Part shown: piece by piece, positions 1-5,290 of the stretch | Position numbering within the stretch: position 1 is the first letter of the stretch | Layout of the letters: each line of letters begins with the position of its first letter | NCBI GenBank assembly: GCA_903874585.1 | Contig: CAIQSY010000156.1 | Location: 1 to 5,406 of the forward strand | Source of the DNA: an uncultured Chlorobiaceae bacterium | Lineage (GTDB): Bacteria; Bacteroidota; Chlorobiia; Chlorobiales; Chlorobiaceae | DNA: 5,406 nucleotides | Reading direction: 5' to 3' | The notes under the pieces: generated by a model | What the model saw: only the letters and a program-made list of their open reading frames with translations | Database searches by the model: none | Told to the model about the DNA's origin: nothing | Position numbers and translations under genes: made by a program

Positions 1-2
1 CG

Positions 3-32
3 GCTGAAAAAAATCTGATAACGCAACCATGA
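3..32 (+). CDS. C-terminal end of an upstream gene (partial), possibly ccoI-like
   Basis: The third frame is open from the window edge and ends with AEKNLITQP and a TGA at 30-32. That stop overlaps the ATG of the next gene in an ATGA arrangement, the same junction used between the next two genes, which favours this frame. A rival reading in frame 1 ends as RLKKI with a stop at 16-18. Too little is present to identify the product. Genes for copper-transporting P-type ATPases (CcoI) usually precede ccoS, so that is the expected neighbour, but nothing visible here confirms it. Confidence 0.3.
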   Translation, partial: AEKNLITQP

Positions 33-223
33 GCAGCACTTTTTATCTGATCGGCATCGGTTTTTTTGTTGGCGTCGCCGCATGGTTCCTCTTTATCTGG
101 GCAGTCAAAAGCGGCCAGTTCGACGACCCCGAAGCACCAAAGTACCGAATGCTCGACGATGAGAATGAGCATGGAAAACCCTCAATACATGAAACAACAC
201 CCAAAAAGAAAAAAAGCCCATGA
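29..223 (+). CDS. ccoS: cbb3-type cytochrome oxidase assembly protein CcoS
   Basis: This is a 64-residue inner-membrane protein. One hydrophobic segment spans about residues 5-26, followed at once by the family signature W-A-V-K-S-G-Q-F-D-D (24-33) and then P-E-x-P-x-x-R-M-L-D-D (34-44). This is the hallmark of CcoS/FixS, a small protein needed to mature cbb3 cytochrome c oxidase, where it is thought to help deliver metal or haem cofactors to the catalytic subunit together with CcoI. The tail after residue 45 is polar and lysine-rich and is not conserved in the family; length is normal. No clear Shine-Dalgarno site precedes the ATG, but the probable upstream stop overlaps it, suggesting translational coupling. 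The stop at 221-223 overlaps the next start in the same way. Base composition is G+C-rich, unlike the island downstream. Confidence 0.9.
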   Translation: MSSTFYLIGIGFFVGVAAWFLFIWAVKSGQFDDPEAPKYRMLDDENEHGKPSIHETTPKKKKSP

Positions 224-894
224 ACAGCGCACTTCTCGCCATGCTCCTCTCCGGTCTTGCCGGAGGATTCGGCCACTGCATCAGCATGTGCGGGCCAGTG
301 GTTGCCGCCTTCACGGTGGGTGAAACCCGACAAGGAGTGCTTCACCACCTGCTCTACAACCTCGGACGAATCACCACCTACACCATCCTTGGCGCCATTG
401 TCGGGCTCTCCGGCTCATTTCTTGTGCTTGCCACCACCATCGAAAAGTTCCAGAACATCATCACGCTTATTGCCGGCATCTCCATCATCATGATGGGGCT
501 TGCCAGCGCGGAATGGCTGCCACTGCCCAAACAGCTCACCACGTGCTCAACCGGCGTTTCGGTCATTCAGCGCATCATGGTGCTTTTCAAAGCTCCACGC
601 TCCATCGGCACCTACTACCCAATGGGCATCGTCCTCGGCTTTCTCCCCTGCGGCCTCACCTACACCGCCCTCCTCGCCGCCGCACGCGCCGCCATGGAGG
701 CACCTCACCCCTTTGCCGGCATGATGCAAGGCGCCCTGATGATGATGCTCTTCGGCATCGGCACTGCACCAGCGCTTATTCTGGTAGGAAAGGTGGTGAA
801 CACCATCAGCAACAGAACACGGAAATGGTTCTATCGTGTTGCCAGTGTAATTATGATTGCGACCGGGGTTTGGTTTGTGGTGTCGGGGTTGTGA
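220..894 (+). CDS. six-helix membrane protein, sulfite exporter TauE/SafE-like (COG2836; DsbD_2-like)
   Basis: This is a 224-residue polytopic inner-membrane protein. By eye there are six hydrophobic segments, near residues 4-33, 45-73, 77-97, 130-155, 165-190 and 200-222. Segment one carries G-H-C-I-S-M-C-G-P (18-26; H19, C20, C24) and segment four carries G-F-L-P-C-G-L-T-Y (C144). This pattern is known from the COG2836 'sulfite exporter TauE/SafE' group, related to the DsbD/CcdA transmembrane domain. The group often sits next to ccoS/ccoI and is suspected of a role in copper or thiol handling during cbb3 oxidase assembly. The substrate cannot be read from sequence, and the sulfite label should not be taken literally. 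The start overlaps the ccoS stop by 4 bases (ATGA), indicating co-translation. It is the last gene of the G+C-rich block, and nothing looks truncated. Confidence 0.85.
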   Translation: MNSALLAMLLSGLAGGFGHCISMCGPVVAAFTVGETRQGVLHHLLYNLGRITTYTILGAIVGLSGSFLVLATTIEKFQNIITLIAGISIIMMGLASAEWLPLPKQLTTCSTGVSVIQRIMVLFKAPRSIGTYYPMGIVLGFLPCGLTYTALLAAARAAMEAPHPFAGMMQGALMMMLFGIGTAPALILVGKVVNTISNRTRKWFYRVASVIMIATGVWFVVSGL

Positions 895-1001
895 GCGGAT
901 TGGGAATTTGAGTATTATTAATAAGACAAAATCAATAATGTAACATTCACTGTGGAGTGTATAGAATATCATTAACTTAATCAATGCGGGGAAAAGAATA
1001 A
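895..1001 (+). other. boundary spacer: switch from G+C-rich to A+T-rich DNA
   Basis: About a dozen bases after the membrane-protein stop the sequence changes from G+C-rich coding DNA to A+T-rich DNA. No strong terminator is visible after the cco block. A short stem with one G-U pair (ACATTC with GAGTGT, roughly 942-960) has no T-run behind it. A TAGAAT at 962-967 could be a -10 box for the next gene, but no convincing -35 lies at the right distance. The most likely insertion edge of the accessory island is near 900-910; no direct repeat marking it was found. Confidence 0.4.
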
Positions 1002-1541
1002 ATGGATAACACAATTATTACAAGTATACTTGGTGCTCTAGCAACAATTATAGCTGCAATAGCTTCACCTTATTTTGCCAATAAAGTCCAAGAGCAAAAG
1101 AAATCAAAATATATGCCTGTTGCACCAATTGCTCGGCAAAATGCATTATTTGGCACTTGGTCTGGTGTGATGGATCAAAAAAATGGAATAGCTGATGTAT
1201 TAAATAAACACACATTAACACTTTATTTTACAAAAGGAAGCAATCCTATTATTGGAAAAATGAAATTAGAATTTAAAACTACTGGGCATAGATTTCTTGA
1301 TCAAGATATATTTACAGAAGCAAAAATAGTAAACACAGTATATGACGGCAGAATTTTTAAATGCGATTATATAAATAAAGATGACAACGCTACACACTTT
1401 GGAACATTATATGGTGAACTTTCCCCCAACGGAAAAGAGATTACAGGTGAATTCTTAGGATATGGGCTTATTAGCAAACAGTTTGTTTCTGGAGCTATCG
1501 AACTAATAAAACAAAATAGCATAAACGTAGATACAAATTAA
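1002..1541 (+). CDS. membrane-anchored strand-rich protein of unknown function, copy A
   Basis: This is a 179-residue protein that I cannot assign to a named family. Residues 4-26 form one hydrophobic helix, followed by a basic stretch (NKVQEQKKSK, 27-36), so an N-terminal signal anchor or tail in the membrane is likely. From residue 50 the protein alternates hydrophobic and polar residues with many glycines (LFGTW, LTLYF, IIGKMKLEF, YDGRIFKCDYI, HFGTLYGEL, GEFLGYG, FVSGAIEL), which reads as a series of beta strands, perhaps a small barrel. The ATG is preceded by GGGGA at 988-992, a weak Shine-Dalgarno. Copy B downstream is about 78% identical over 171 aligned residues. DNA is A+T-rich, unlike the cco genes, suggesting acquisition by transfer. 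The general layout recalls membrane-anchored beta-barrel effectors such as Cap15, but no homology is claimed. Confidence 0.75.
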   Translation: MDNTIITSILGALATIIAAIASPYFANKVQEQKKSKYMPVAPIARQNALFGTWSGVMDQKNGIADVLNKHTLTLYFTKGSNPIIGKMKLEFKTTGHRFLDQDIFTEAKIVNTVYDGRIFKCDYINKDDNATHFGTLYGELSPNGKEITGEFLGYGLISKQFVSGAIELIKQNSINVDTN

Positions 1542-1576
1542 TTACTTACACCTAATAATCAAATAAAATAAGTAAT
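1541..1576. repeat. 8-bp inverted repeat in the spacer between copies A and B
   Basis: ATTACTTA (1541-1548) and TAAGTAAT (1569-1576) are perfect reverse complements separated by 20 A+T-rich bases. The left arm begins at the last base of the copy A stop codon. The stem is A-T-rich and weak and no T-run follows, so it is a poor terminator candidate. It may be a weak RNA structure or chance in A+T-rich DNA. Confidence 0.3.
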
Positions 1577-1650
1577 CAACATAAGATTCAATAATTATAT
1601 AAATCAAAATAAACAAACATTTATTTATCAATGCACACAAAACGAAACAA

Positions 1651-2190
1651 GTGGATAGCACAATTATTACCGGCTTAATTGGTGCTCTATCGACAATTAT
1701 AGCAGCAATAGCTTCACCTTATTTTGCAAATAAAGTCCAAGAACAAAAGAAATCAAAATATATGCCTGTTGCGCCAATTGCTCGGCAAAATGCATTATTT
1801 GGCACTTGGGTCGGTACGATTGAACAAAAAGTCGGAATAGAGCGCGTATTAAACAACCGTTCACCAGGCTTATTGAAACTTCATTTTACAGAAATAAGCC
1901 ATCCTATGATCGGAGAAATGAAAGTAGAATTCAAGACTACTGGAGATGAAATTCTAGATGAAGATAGATTTATCGAAGCAAAAATAGTGAATACAATATA
2001 TGATGGAAGAATTTTTAAATGCGATTATATAAATAAAGACAACAACGCCATACATTTTGGAACATTATATGGTGAACTTTTTGCTAATGGCAAAGAAATC
2101 AAAGGTGAATTCCTTGGATATGGACTTATCAGTGAGCAATTTGTTTCTGGAGAAATAGAGCTAAAAAAACAACTGATAGTACAACCATAA
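1651..2190 (+). CDS. membrane-anchored strand-rich protein of unknown function, copy B (GTG start)
   Basis: This is a tandem paralogue of the gene before it, also 179 residues. The GTG start is chosen because translation from there aligns residue for residue with copy A from position 1 (DSTIIT against DNTIIT), and the upstream ATG at 1631 is out of frame. No Shine-Dalgarno is visible. Residues 4-26 are a membrane segment, 27-36 are basic and identical to copy A, and the rest is strand-rich. Relative to copy A there is a three-residue insertion near residues 73-75 and many charge changes (K to E, D to R, H to D) in residues 54-107, while residues 21-53 and most of 115-170 are nearly unchanged. 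The C-terminal few residues differ. The 22-base gap to the next gene suggests one transcript. Function is unknown; paired paralogues could form a hetero-oligomer or recognise different partners. Confidence 0.72.
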   Translation: MDSTIITGLIGALSTIIAAIASPYFANKVQEQKKSKYMPVAPIARQNALFGTWVGTIEQKVGIERVLNNRSPGLLKLHFTEISHPMIGEMKVEFKTTGDEILDEDRFIEAKIVNTIYDGRIFKCDYINKDNNAIHFGTLYGELFANGKEIKGEFLGYGLISEQFVSGEIELKKQLIVQP

Positions 2191-2197
2191 ACACCAG

Positions 2198-2203
2198 AAG
2201 GAG
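2198..2203 (+). promoter_or_regulatory. strong ribosome binding site (AAGGAG)
   Basis: AAGGAG lies 9 bases before the ATG at 2213. It is the best Shine-Dalgarno match in the window and contrasts with the weak or absent sites of the two genes before it. The small third protein may therefore be made in excess over the two membrane proteins. Confidence 0.75.
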
Positions 2204-2212
2204 AAGTAGACG

Positions 2213-2440
2213 ATGGGATTGTCAATAAACACTACAGGACTTGAAAAAACTGTCGATCCTGAAACTGGCAGTATTTTATTTTATCGTAAAAATTTTTCAG
2301 GAATCCCCGAACAAGTAGTACATGGCGATGGCTTTACTATTGAATTAAGCGGCAATGAAGTTGTACTGATTGATATTTACAACACGGATTTGCTGTTATC
2401 AAAATTAGCAGATGAAGCAATTGCTGCAAAAGCATCGTGA
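2213..2440 (+). CDS. small hypothetical protein, third gene of the A+T-rich islet
   Basis: This is a 75-residue soluble protein with no membrane segment and no recognised family. Residues 1-57 look strand-rich and turn-rich (SILFYRKN, FTIELSGNEVVLIDIYN), and residues 58-75 read as a single amphipathic helix ending in alanine-rich sequence (LLLSKLADEAIAAKAS). It begins 22 bases after copy B and has the strong Shine-Dalgarno noted separately, so it is very likely transcribed with copies A and B. Base composition is A+T-rich but slightly less so than its neighbours. By position it could be a regulator, chaperone or neutraliser of the membrane pair, but nothing in the sequence proves this. Confidence 0.65.
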   Translation: MGLSINTTGLEKTVDPETGSILFYRKNFSGIPEQVVHGDGFTIELSGNEVVLIDIYNTDLLLSKLADEAIAAKAS

Positions 2441-2461
2441 TTATTATAAACCGATCAACAA

Positions 2462-2495
2462 GTAAGCAATCAGCAAAAAAAACCTGATGCCTTAC
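2462..2495. repeat. imperfect hairpin downstream of the islet
   Basis: GTAAGCAATCAG (2462-2473) pairs with CTGATGCCTTAC (2484-2495) in ten of twelve positions, with a 2x2 mismatch in the middle and a C-A8-C loop. It lies 21 bases after the stop of the 75-residue protein. No T-run follows on the + strand, so it is not a standard terminator. It may protect the 3' end of the islet transcript. Confidence 0.45.
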
Positions 2496-2518
2496 CACTT
2501 CACCAATGAAAAACCGTT

Positions 2519-2659
2519 ATGCTTATTGCAACAGATCGTTGGCTTGTTTTGTCGGGGGATGAGATGCAAAAATATGAAGTGTGGTCAGCGTCAGATCATA
2601 CCAACATCAGAGCTCTATTGACAGGTTGGCATCAGCGTAGTTATAACGACCCAATATAA
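2519..2659 (+). CDS. possible 46-residue small ORF
   Basis: An ATG opens 46 codons beginning MLIATDRWLVLSGDEM and ending YNDPI. An in-frame TGA lies just upstream, so it cannot extend further. The product has three tryptophans (W8, W22, W37), and its mixed composition looks more like protein than random A+T-rich translation. No Shine-Dalgarno is present and the family is not recognised. The 3' part overlaps a promoter-like pair, which argues against it. It may be a genuine small protein, a remnant, or chance. Confidence 0.22.
   Translation: MLIATDRWLVLSGDEMQKYEVWSASDHTNIRALLTGWHQRSYNDPI
2618..2647 (+). promoter_or_regulatory. candidate sigma70-type promoter
   Basis: TTGACA (2618-2623) is a perfect -35 match. 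TATAAC (2642-2647) matches five of six -10 bases after an 18-base spacer. The -10 lies inside the palindrome GTTATAAC (2640-2647). It would drive the 588-residue gene with a leader of roughly 170 bases. The consensus is that of proteobacterial sigma70, and whether the host uses it is unknown. Confidence 0.4.
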
Positions 2660-2823
2660 AACGCTGGAATAAAATATAATAACGGTGTAAGTGACTCATA
2701 TTCAGAGAATTAACAGCATTTTACATACTTTAACAGTTGAGAATTATATGGGTTGTAATTCAAAAATCTGCGGTTTAGGCGGATCCATTTAATCATTGTT
2801 ATGCTGAAGGAAAATTTTGATCT
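2660..2823 (+). other. leader region ahead of the 588-residue gene
   Basis: No coding frame is credible here. A second TATAAT sits at 2675-2680 without a matching -35. ATCTGC and GCGGAT (about 2765-2783) can form a six-pair stem with one G-U pair. GTTATGC at 2798-2804 matches an integron core-site form with one deviation. AAGGA at 2807-2811 is the Shine-Dalgarno of the next gene, 12 bases before its ATG. Confidence 0.4.
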
Positions 2824-4590
2824 ATGAACCAAGACTGGATTCTCCAAAAAAAAGAAACCCGCAGAGCCTTCTCTAATGCGACCTGGGTTCCTTTGAGATC
2901 CTCCTGCAATGATGAGCAGGGTGAAGTTCGAAATATAGGCTACGTCAGTGAGTACTTTGGATGTGGGTCTGTTGCGTTCCCTCCTGAGCACCGAGAAGTC
3001 GCGGAACAACTTGGCTGGAGTAGCATTGGAATCCGTCACAGTGCACAGCCGTATGCTTACGAGGATGGTTACTACTCATCCATCGAGCAGTATCAATACA
3101 ACGACAAAGAACCCATCGGAGTTCACCTTGTCTTTGAGCACCCTCAACCGGTAGTTGGCGGAAGGCTATGGATACTGAATCCTGATTTGATTGTTGCTCT
3201 ACGTCTGATAAAAGATGGAAATAACTGGGTAAGGCCAGAAGAAAATTTCGTTGTTGTGGTTCGTGAGGTTCTTGATGAAAAAGGAGATCATCGCCTTATC
3301 GAGATCAAACGAGAATTTCTTCTCGATTATTTAGCGGCAAGAAACCTGTCACTTCGCCTCTCTTGCTACCGCCAAAGGGTGGAAAATGTCGCTGAACTTG
3401 AAAACAGCGCATACGCTAATCTAACGAATCAACAAGAACAACGAGATGGTGGAAGATTTGAGCTTCTAATTCGGAGTTTAGAAGATGTCTATGGGGGGAG
3501 TTTGGCTTCTATCAGGGTATGGCGAACTGATGTTGATGAAGATGAAGATGCCCCAGTGATGGGGCCAGAAAGTAATGACAACACCGACTATGAAAACTCG
3601 CAGGGGCATCTAAGTGGTTATGAAGGTATAAGGGTAGAAGGCGAGTTTTGGCGTGATGAATGGATTGAGCATCAGGGGCAAAGTAAGCGTGTTCGAGGAG
3701 ATGCAGATACAAATCTTCCTCAATTCATAGTGGAGACTGACGGAAATCGAATGGCATCTGCCGATTTAGATAATGAAGACATTGGCCGATGGCTGTGGTT
3801 CCGATCCTGCATAGTAAATGAGCTTCTCGGTCTTCGGGGCTTTTCTCTTGAGTGGTATACGGCAGAAACAGGTGGTATTCGCTCCACATCTGGGTGTGTA
3901 ACCCACTTCGGAATTAATTCTTCGGATTTAATCACTGTCTATGCCTATGACATTGCCCGTCTTGACGCATGGGAGCAGCATATTTGGGTAGCTCACAACG
4001 TTGTTCCGGACGGAAAGGTTTCAAATGAGCTATTAGCGTCGCAAGTAAAAGCAAAGCCAGCATCTACTCATGCTGTTGAAGAACTTCTTTTCAAGGTTAT
4101 GGAGTGGTTAGAGGAGGGATTTCGTCAAGAGTTCAACGTTTCTCTTTACACTCACGACATAGAGCATACCGCTGCCATGGTGAATATATCCCGCTTTGCG
4201 AGCAAAGATCAGGCATCATTGCTAAGATTAGCAAAAGAGCTTGTTCGTGTTTTTTCAGATCGGCTTGATGTACGTGAGCTCCGTAAGCTTTCAACGCACT
4301 CTAATAAAGAAAAGCTCGGTTCGAACAAGCTTCTTGAGGATGTTCTGGCTCAGAAAATTGGGTATGATAAAGCTCGTCGTGTTTTTAGTCCAATTGGTGG
4401 CGCTTATGACATGCGAGTAGGTGATGCACATCCGACCAGCTCGAAGATTGGAGATGCATTAAAACTCGCAGGAATTGACGAAAGCAAGTCGTTTCTGAGA
4501 CAGGGCGAACAACTGATTTCGAATTTCGGACAATCAATTTGGTGGATTGGCAAATTGATTTTTGAAACATCGGAAGAACCACGTAAATAA
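2824..4590 (+). CDS. 588-residue protein of unknown family with HEPN-like Rx4H motif near the C-terminus
   Basis: This is a long soluble protein with no signal peptide or membrane segment. Residues 1-235 are mixed and strand-rich, including the conserved-looking REFLLDYLAARNLSLRL near 174-190. Residues 236-263 form an acidic, low-complexity linker (D-V-D-E-D-E-D and onward). A second strand-rich block follows to about residue 400, with the aromatic stretch LDAWEQHIWVAHNVVPDG from L380. The remainder is helical and ends with AYDMRVGDAHPTSS; R531 and H536 form an Rx4H motif, the catalytic signature of HEPN ribonucleases, in a helical setting as that fold requires. I cannot name the family. The HEPN reading is inference from one motif. 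The start is supported by AAGGA 12 bases upstream. Base composition is intermediate between the cco block and the A+T-rich islet, so it probably arrived separately. The attC-like hairpin starts 10 bases after the stop. Confidence 0.8.
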   Translation: MNQDWILQKKETRRAFSNATWVPLRSSCNDEQGEVRNIGYVSEYFGCGSVAFPPEHREVAEQLGWSSIGIRHSAQPYAYEDGYYSSIEQYQYNDKEPIGVHLVFEHPQPVVGGRLWILNPDLIVALRLIKDGNNWVRPEENFVVVVREVLDEKGDHRLIEIKREFLLDYLAARNLSLRLSCYRQRVENVAELENSAYANLTNQQEQRDGGRFELLIRSLEDVYGGSLASIRVWRTDVDEDEDAPVMGPESNDNTDYENSQGHLSGYEGIRVEGEFWRDEWIEHQGQSKRVRGDADTNLPQFIVETDGNRMASADLDNEDIGRWLWFRSCIVNELLGLRGFSLEWYTAETGGIRSTSGCVTHFGINSSDLITVYAYDIARLDAWEQHIWVAHNVVPDGKVSNELLASQVKAKPASTHAVEELLFKVMEWLEEGFRQEFNVSLYTHDIEHTAAMVNISRFASKDQASLLRLAKELVRVFSDRLDVRELRKLSTHSNKEKLGSNKLLEDVLAQKIGYDKARRVFSPIGGAYDMRVGDAHPTSSKIGDALKLAGIDESKSFLRQGEQLISNFGQSIWWIGKLIFETSEEPRK

Positions 4591-4600
4591 AAATATGAGG

Positions 4601-4663
4601 ACATAACGTTGCGCTGCACTCGGAAAATTTTTCCGCTGCGCTACAAAATTTCCGGTGAGCGCA
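4601..4663. other. integron attC-like hairpin (right core missing)
   Basis: The left arm (TGCGCT, CAC, CGG and A/T run, 4610-4631) pairs with the right arm AAAATTTCCGGTGAGCGCA (4645-4663). Three left-arm bases are left unpaired (a G, a T and an A), and the loop is about 13 bases. Extrahelical bases on one arm are typical of attC sites. ACATAAC (4601-4607) in front resembles the R'' core RYYYAAC with one deviation, and is complementary over CATAAC/GTTATG to GTTATGC at 2798-2804, as expected for the two ends of one cassette. The expected GTTRRRY on the right is absent: the sequence diverges just after AGCGCA. It may be a degraded or recombined attC, or an unrelated hairpin that also acts as a weak 3' end. 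A nested stem CGGAAAA-T-TTTTCCG sits at 4621-4635. Confidence 0.42.
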
Positions 4664-4737
4664 CAGAGGCTGAAACTCCAATGCAGTTGTATCAACCCTG
4701 AAGGATTTTTAACAACAGTCACCAAAGAGATTACAAT

Positions 4738-4959
4738 ATGTCCACAATGATGATAAAGAAAGAAGCGCATAAACTCATTGACCTTCTGCCCCCGAAAGCT
4801 ACATGGGAGGACCTGATGCACGAAATATATGTTCGCGAGGCAATTGAACGTGGCTTGGCAGATAGCAACTATCCGAAATTTCCGGATAGTTCAGTTTATT
4901 GCTTCGGAATAGTGAAGGGAGATGGCTTTGACATGTTCAGACAGTTTTACACGATTTGA
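4738..4959 (+). CDS. antitoxin-like small protein with an altered C-terminus
   Basis: This is a 73-residue protein. Residues 1-43 (KKEAHKLIDLLPPKATWEDL, then MHEIYVREAIERGLADS) match, from memory, a widespread group of short antitoxin-type proteins with the pattern LP..ATW.DLM.EIYVR..IE.GL.DS, usually encoded beside a ParE/RelE-type toxin. Family members normally continue with a short linker and a VEEV-like end. Here the sequence instead turns into NYPKFPDSSVYCFGIV and an aromatic tail, the switch coinciding with a 9-bp inverted repeat. The C-terminus may therefore be replaced or frameshifted and neutralising activity lost. The start has only a weak AAAGAGA upstream (4724-4730). No ParE/RelE toxin is visible next to it, so it may be an orphan. 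Confidence 0.5.
   Translation: MSTMMIKKEAHKLIDLLPPKATWEDLMHEIYVREAIERGLADSNYPKFPDSSVYCFGIVKGDGFDMFRQFYTI
4867..4891. repeat. 9-bp perfect inverted repeat inside the antitoxin-like gene
   Basis: AACTATCCG (4867-4875) and CGGATAGTT (4883-4891) are perfect reverse complements around AAATTTC. The repeat starts at the codon where the protein stops resembling its family (after ADS). It could be a recombination point, the end of an inserted element, or a small intragenic terminator-like stem without a T-run. Confidence 0.5.
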
Positions 4960-5011
4960 AATTCGCGTATTACTCGTCATAAGCATCAGATATTGAATCT
5001 CAGAGAATATC

Positions 5012-5206
5012 ATGAAATCCGTGACACTGGAAATTGATCGTAGCTTTACAAAAAATTATGCAGACTATAACTATTCAATCATTCGAGAAGTCCGTTACTT
5101 AAAGGAAAAGAATGCCGCCAAATACGGCTTCGACATCCGATTGATCGCAGCAGCAGCACAATTGAAGCAACGCCAGCATCCTGAACGAATCGTAACAAGG
5201 AACTGA
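5012..5206 (+). CDS. small hypothetical protein, possibly an antitoxin-type family
   Basis: This is a 64-residue soluble, charged protein. The middle reads IIREVRYLKEKNAAKYGFDIRLI (given as IIREVRYLKEKNAAK, then YGFDIRLI), followed by a helix and HPERIVTRN. The order EVR, A-A-K-Y/F-x-F/Y-D, then a Q-rich helix and a basic tail resembles a group of short proteins often found in toxin-antitoxin neighbourhoods, recalled from memory and not verified. A weak AGAGA lies 5 bases before the ATG. The TGA at 5204-5206 may be the natural end, or may reflect a frameshift, because coding-like sequence continues in another frame (next entry). It lies 52 bases after the antitoxin-like gene in the same direction, so the two could share a transcript. 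Confidence 0.5.
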   Translation: MKSVTLEIDRSFTKNYADYNYSIIREVRYLKEKNAAKYGFDIRLIAAAAQLKQRQHPERIVTRN

Positions 5207-5290
5207 CGGATGCTGAAAAAGTGTATGGAAAAGAAGCGCTAACACGCCGCGTAAAGGCGAATGAGTTGTAAAACTTCGCAGCAGCAGCAC
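5145..5290 (+). repeat. 15-base direct repeat (TCGCAGCAGCAGCAC) at both ends of this span
   Basis: The same 15 bases occur at 5145-5159, inside the 64-residue gene (reading IAAAA), and at 5276-5290, in the downstream remnant (reading FAAAA). The core is a GCA triplet run, so chance or slippage is possible. Recombination between the two copies would delete about 131 bases including the gene's 3' end. Confidence 0.45.

Noticed and set aside
43..348. Minus-strand and alternative-frame ORFs across the ccoS and membrane-protein region (to about 1014)
   Set aside because: They overlap two clearly recognised genes and have biased low-quality translations (His/Arg/Pro-rich), as expected for shadow frames in G+C-rich coding DNA.
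1541..1576. Rho-independent terminator after copy A
   Set aside because: The inverted repeat is only A-T-rich with a 20-base loop and no T-run follows, so termination is not supported.
1561..1630. Possible small ORFs or regulatory repeats in the A+T-rich gap between copies A and B
   Set aside because: Simple A+T-rich sequence with no ribosome binding site and no repeated unit of convincing length.
2456..2522. The 2462-2495 hairpin as an attC site
   Set aside because: Possible cores (GATCAAC and GTTATGC) are not complementary to each other beyond AAC/GTT, and the right spacer of about 20 bases is far longer than the left.
2641..2804. A second attC between the 46-codon ORF and the 588-residue gene
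   Set aside because: GTTATAAC and GTTATGC could serve as outer cores, but the inner sequence does not form a long paired stem and the span is too long for a typical attC.
2710..3039. Minus-strand 109-codon ORF over the leader and start of the 588-residue gene
   Set aside because: It is antisense to a long well-supported gene, has no ribosome binding site, and its product is not protein-like at either end.
4385..4821. Three overlapping minus-strand ORFs across the attC-like region
   Set aside because: They cross the hairpin and overlap genes on the + strand on both sides; stop-poor reading across an inverted repeat explains them better than coding.
4891..5010. A ParE/RelE toxin remnant on either strand after the antitoxin-like gene
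   Set aside because: All six frames were read by eye; the longest minus-strand stretch (under 40 codons) shows no toxin signature.
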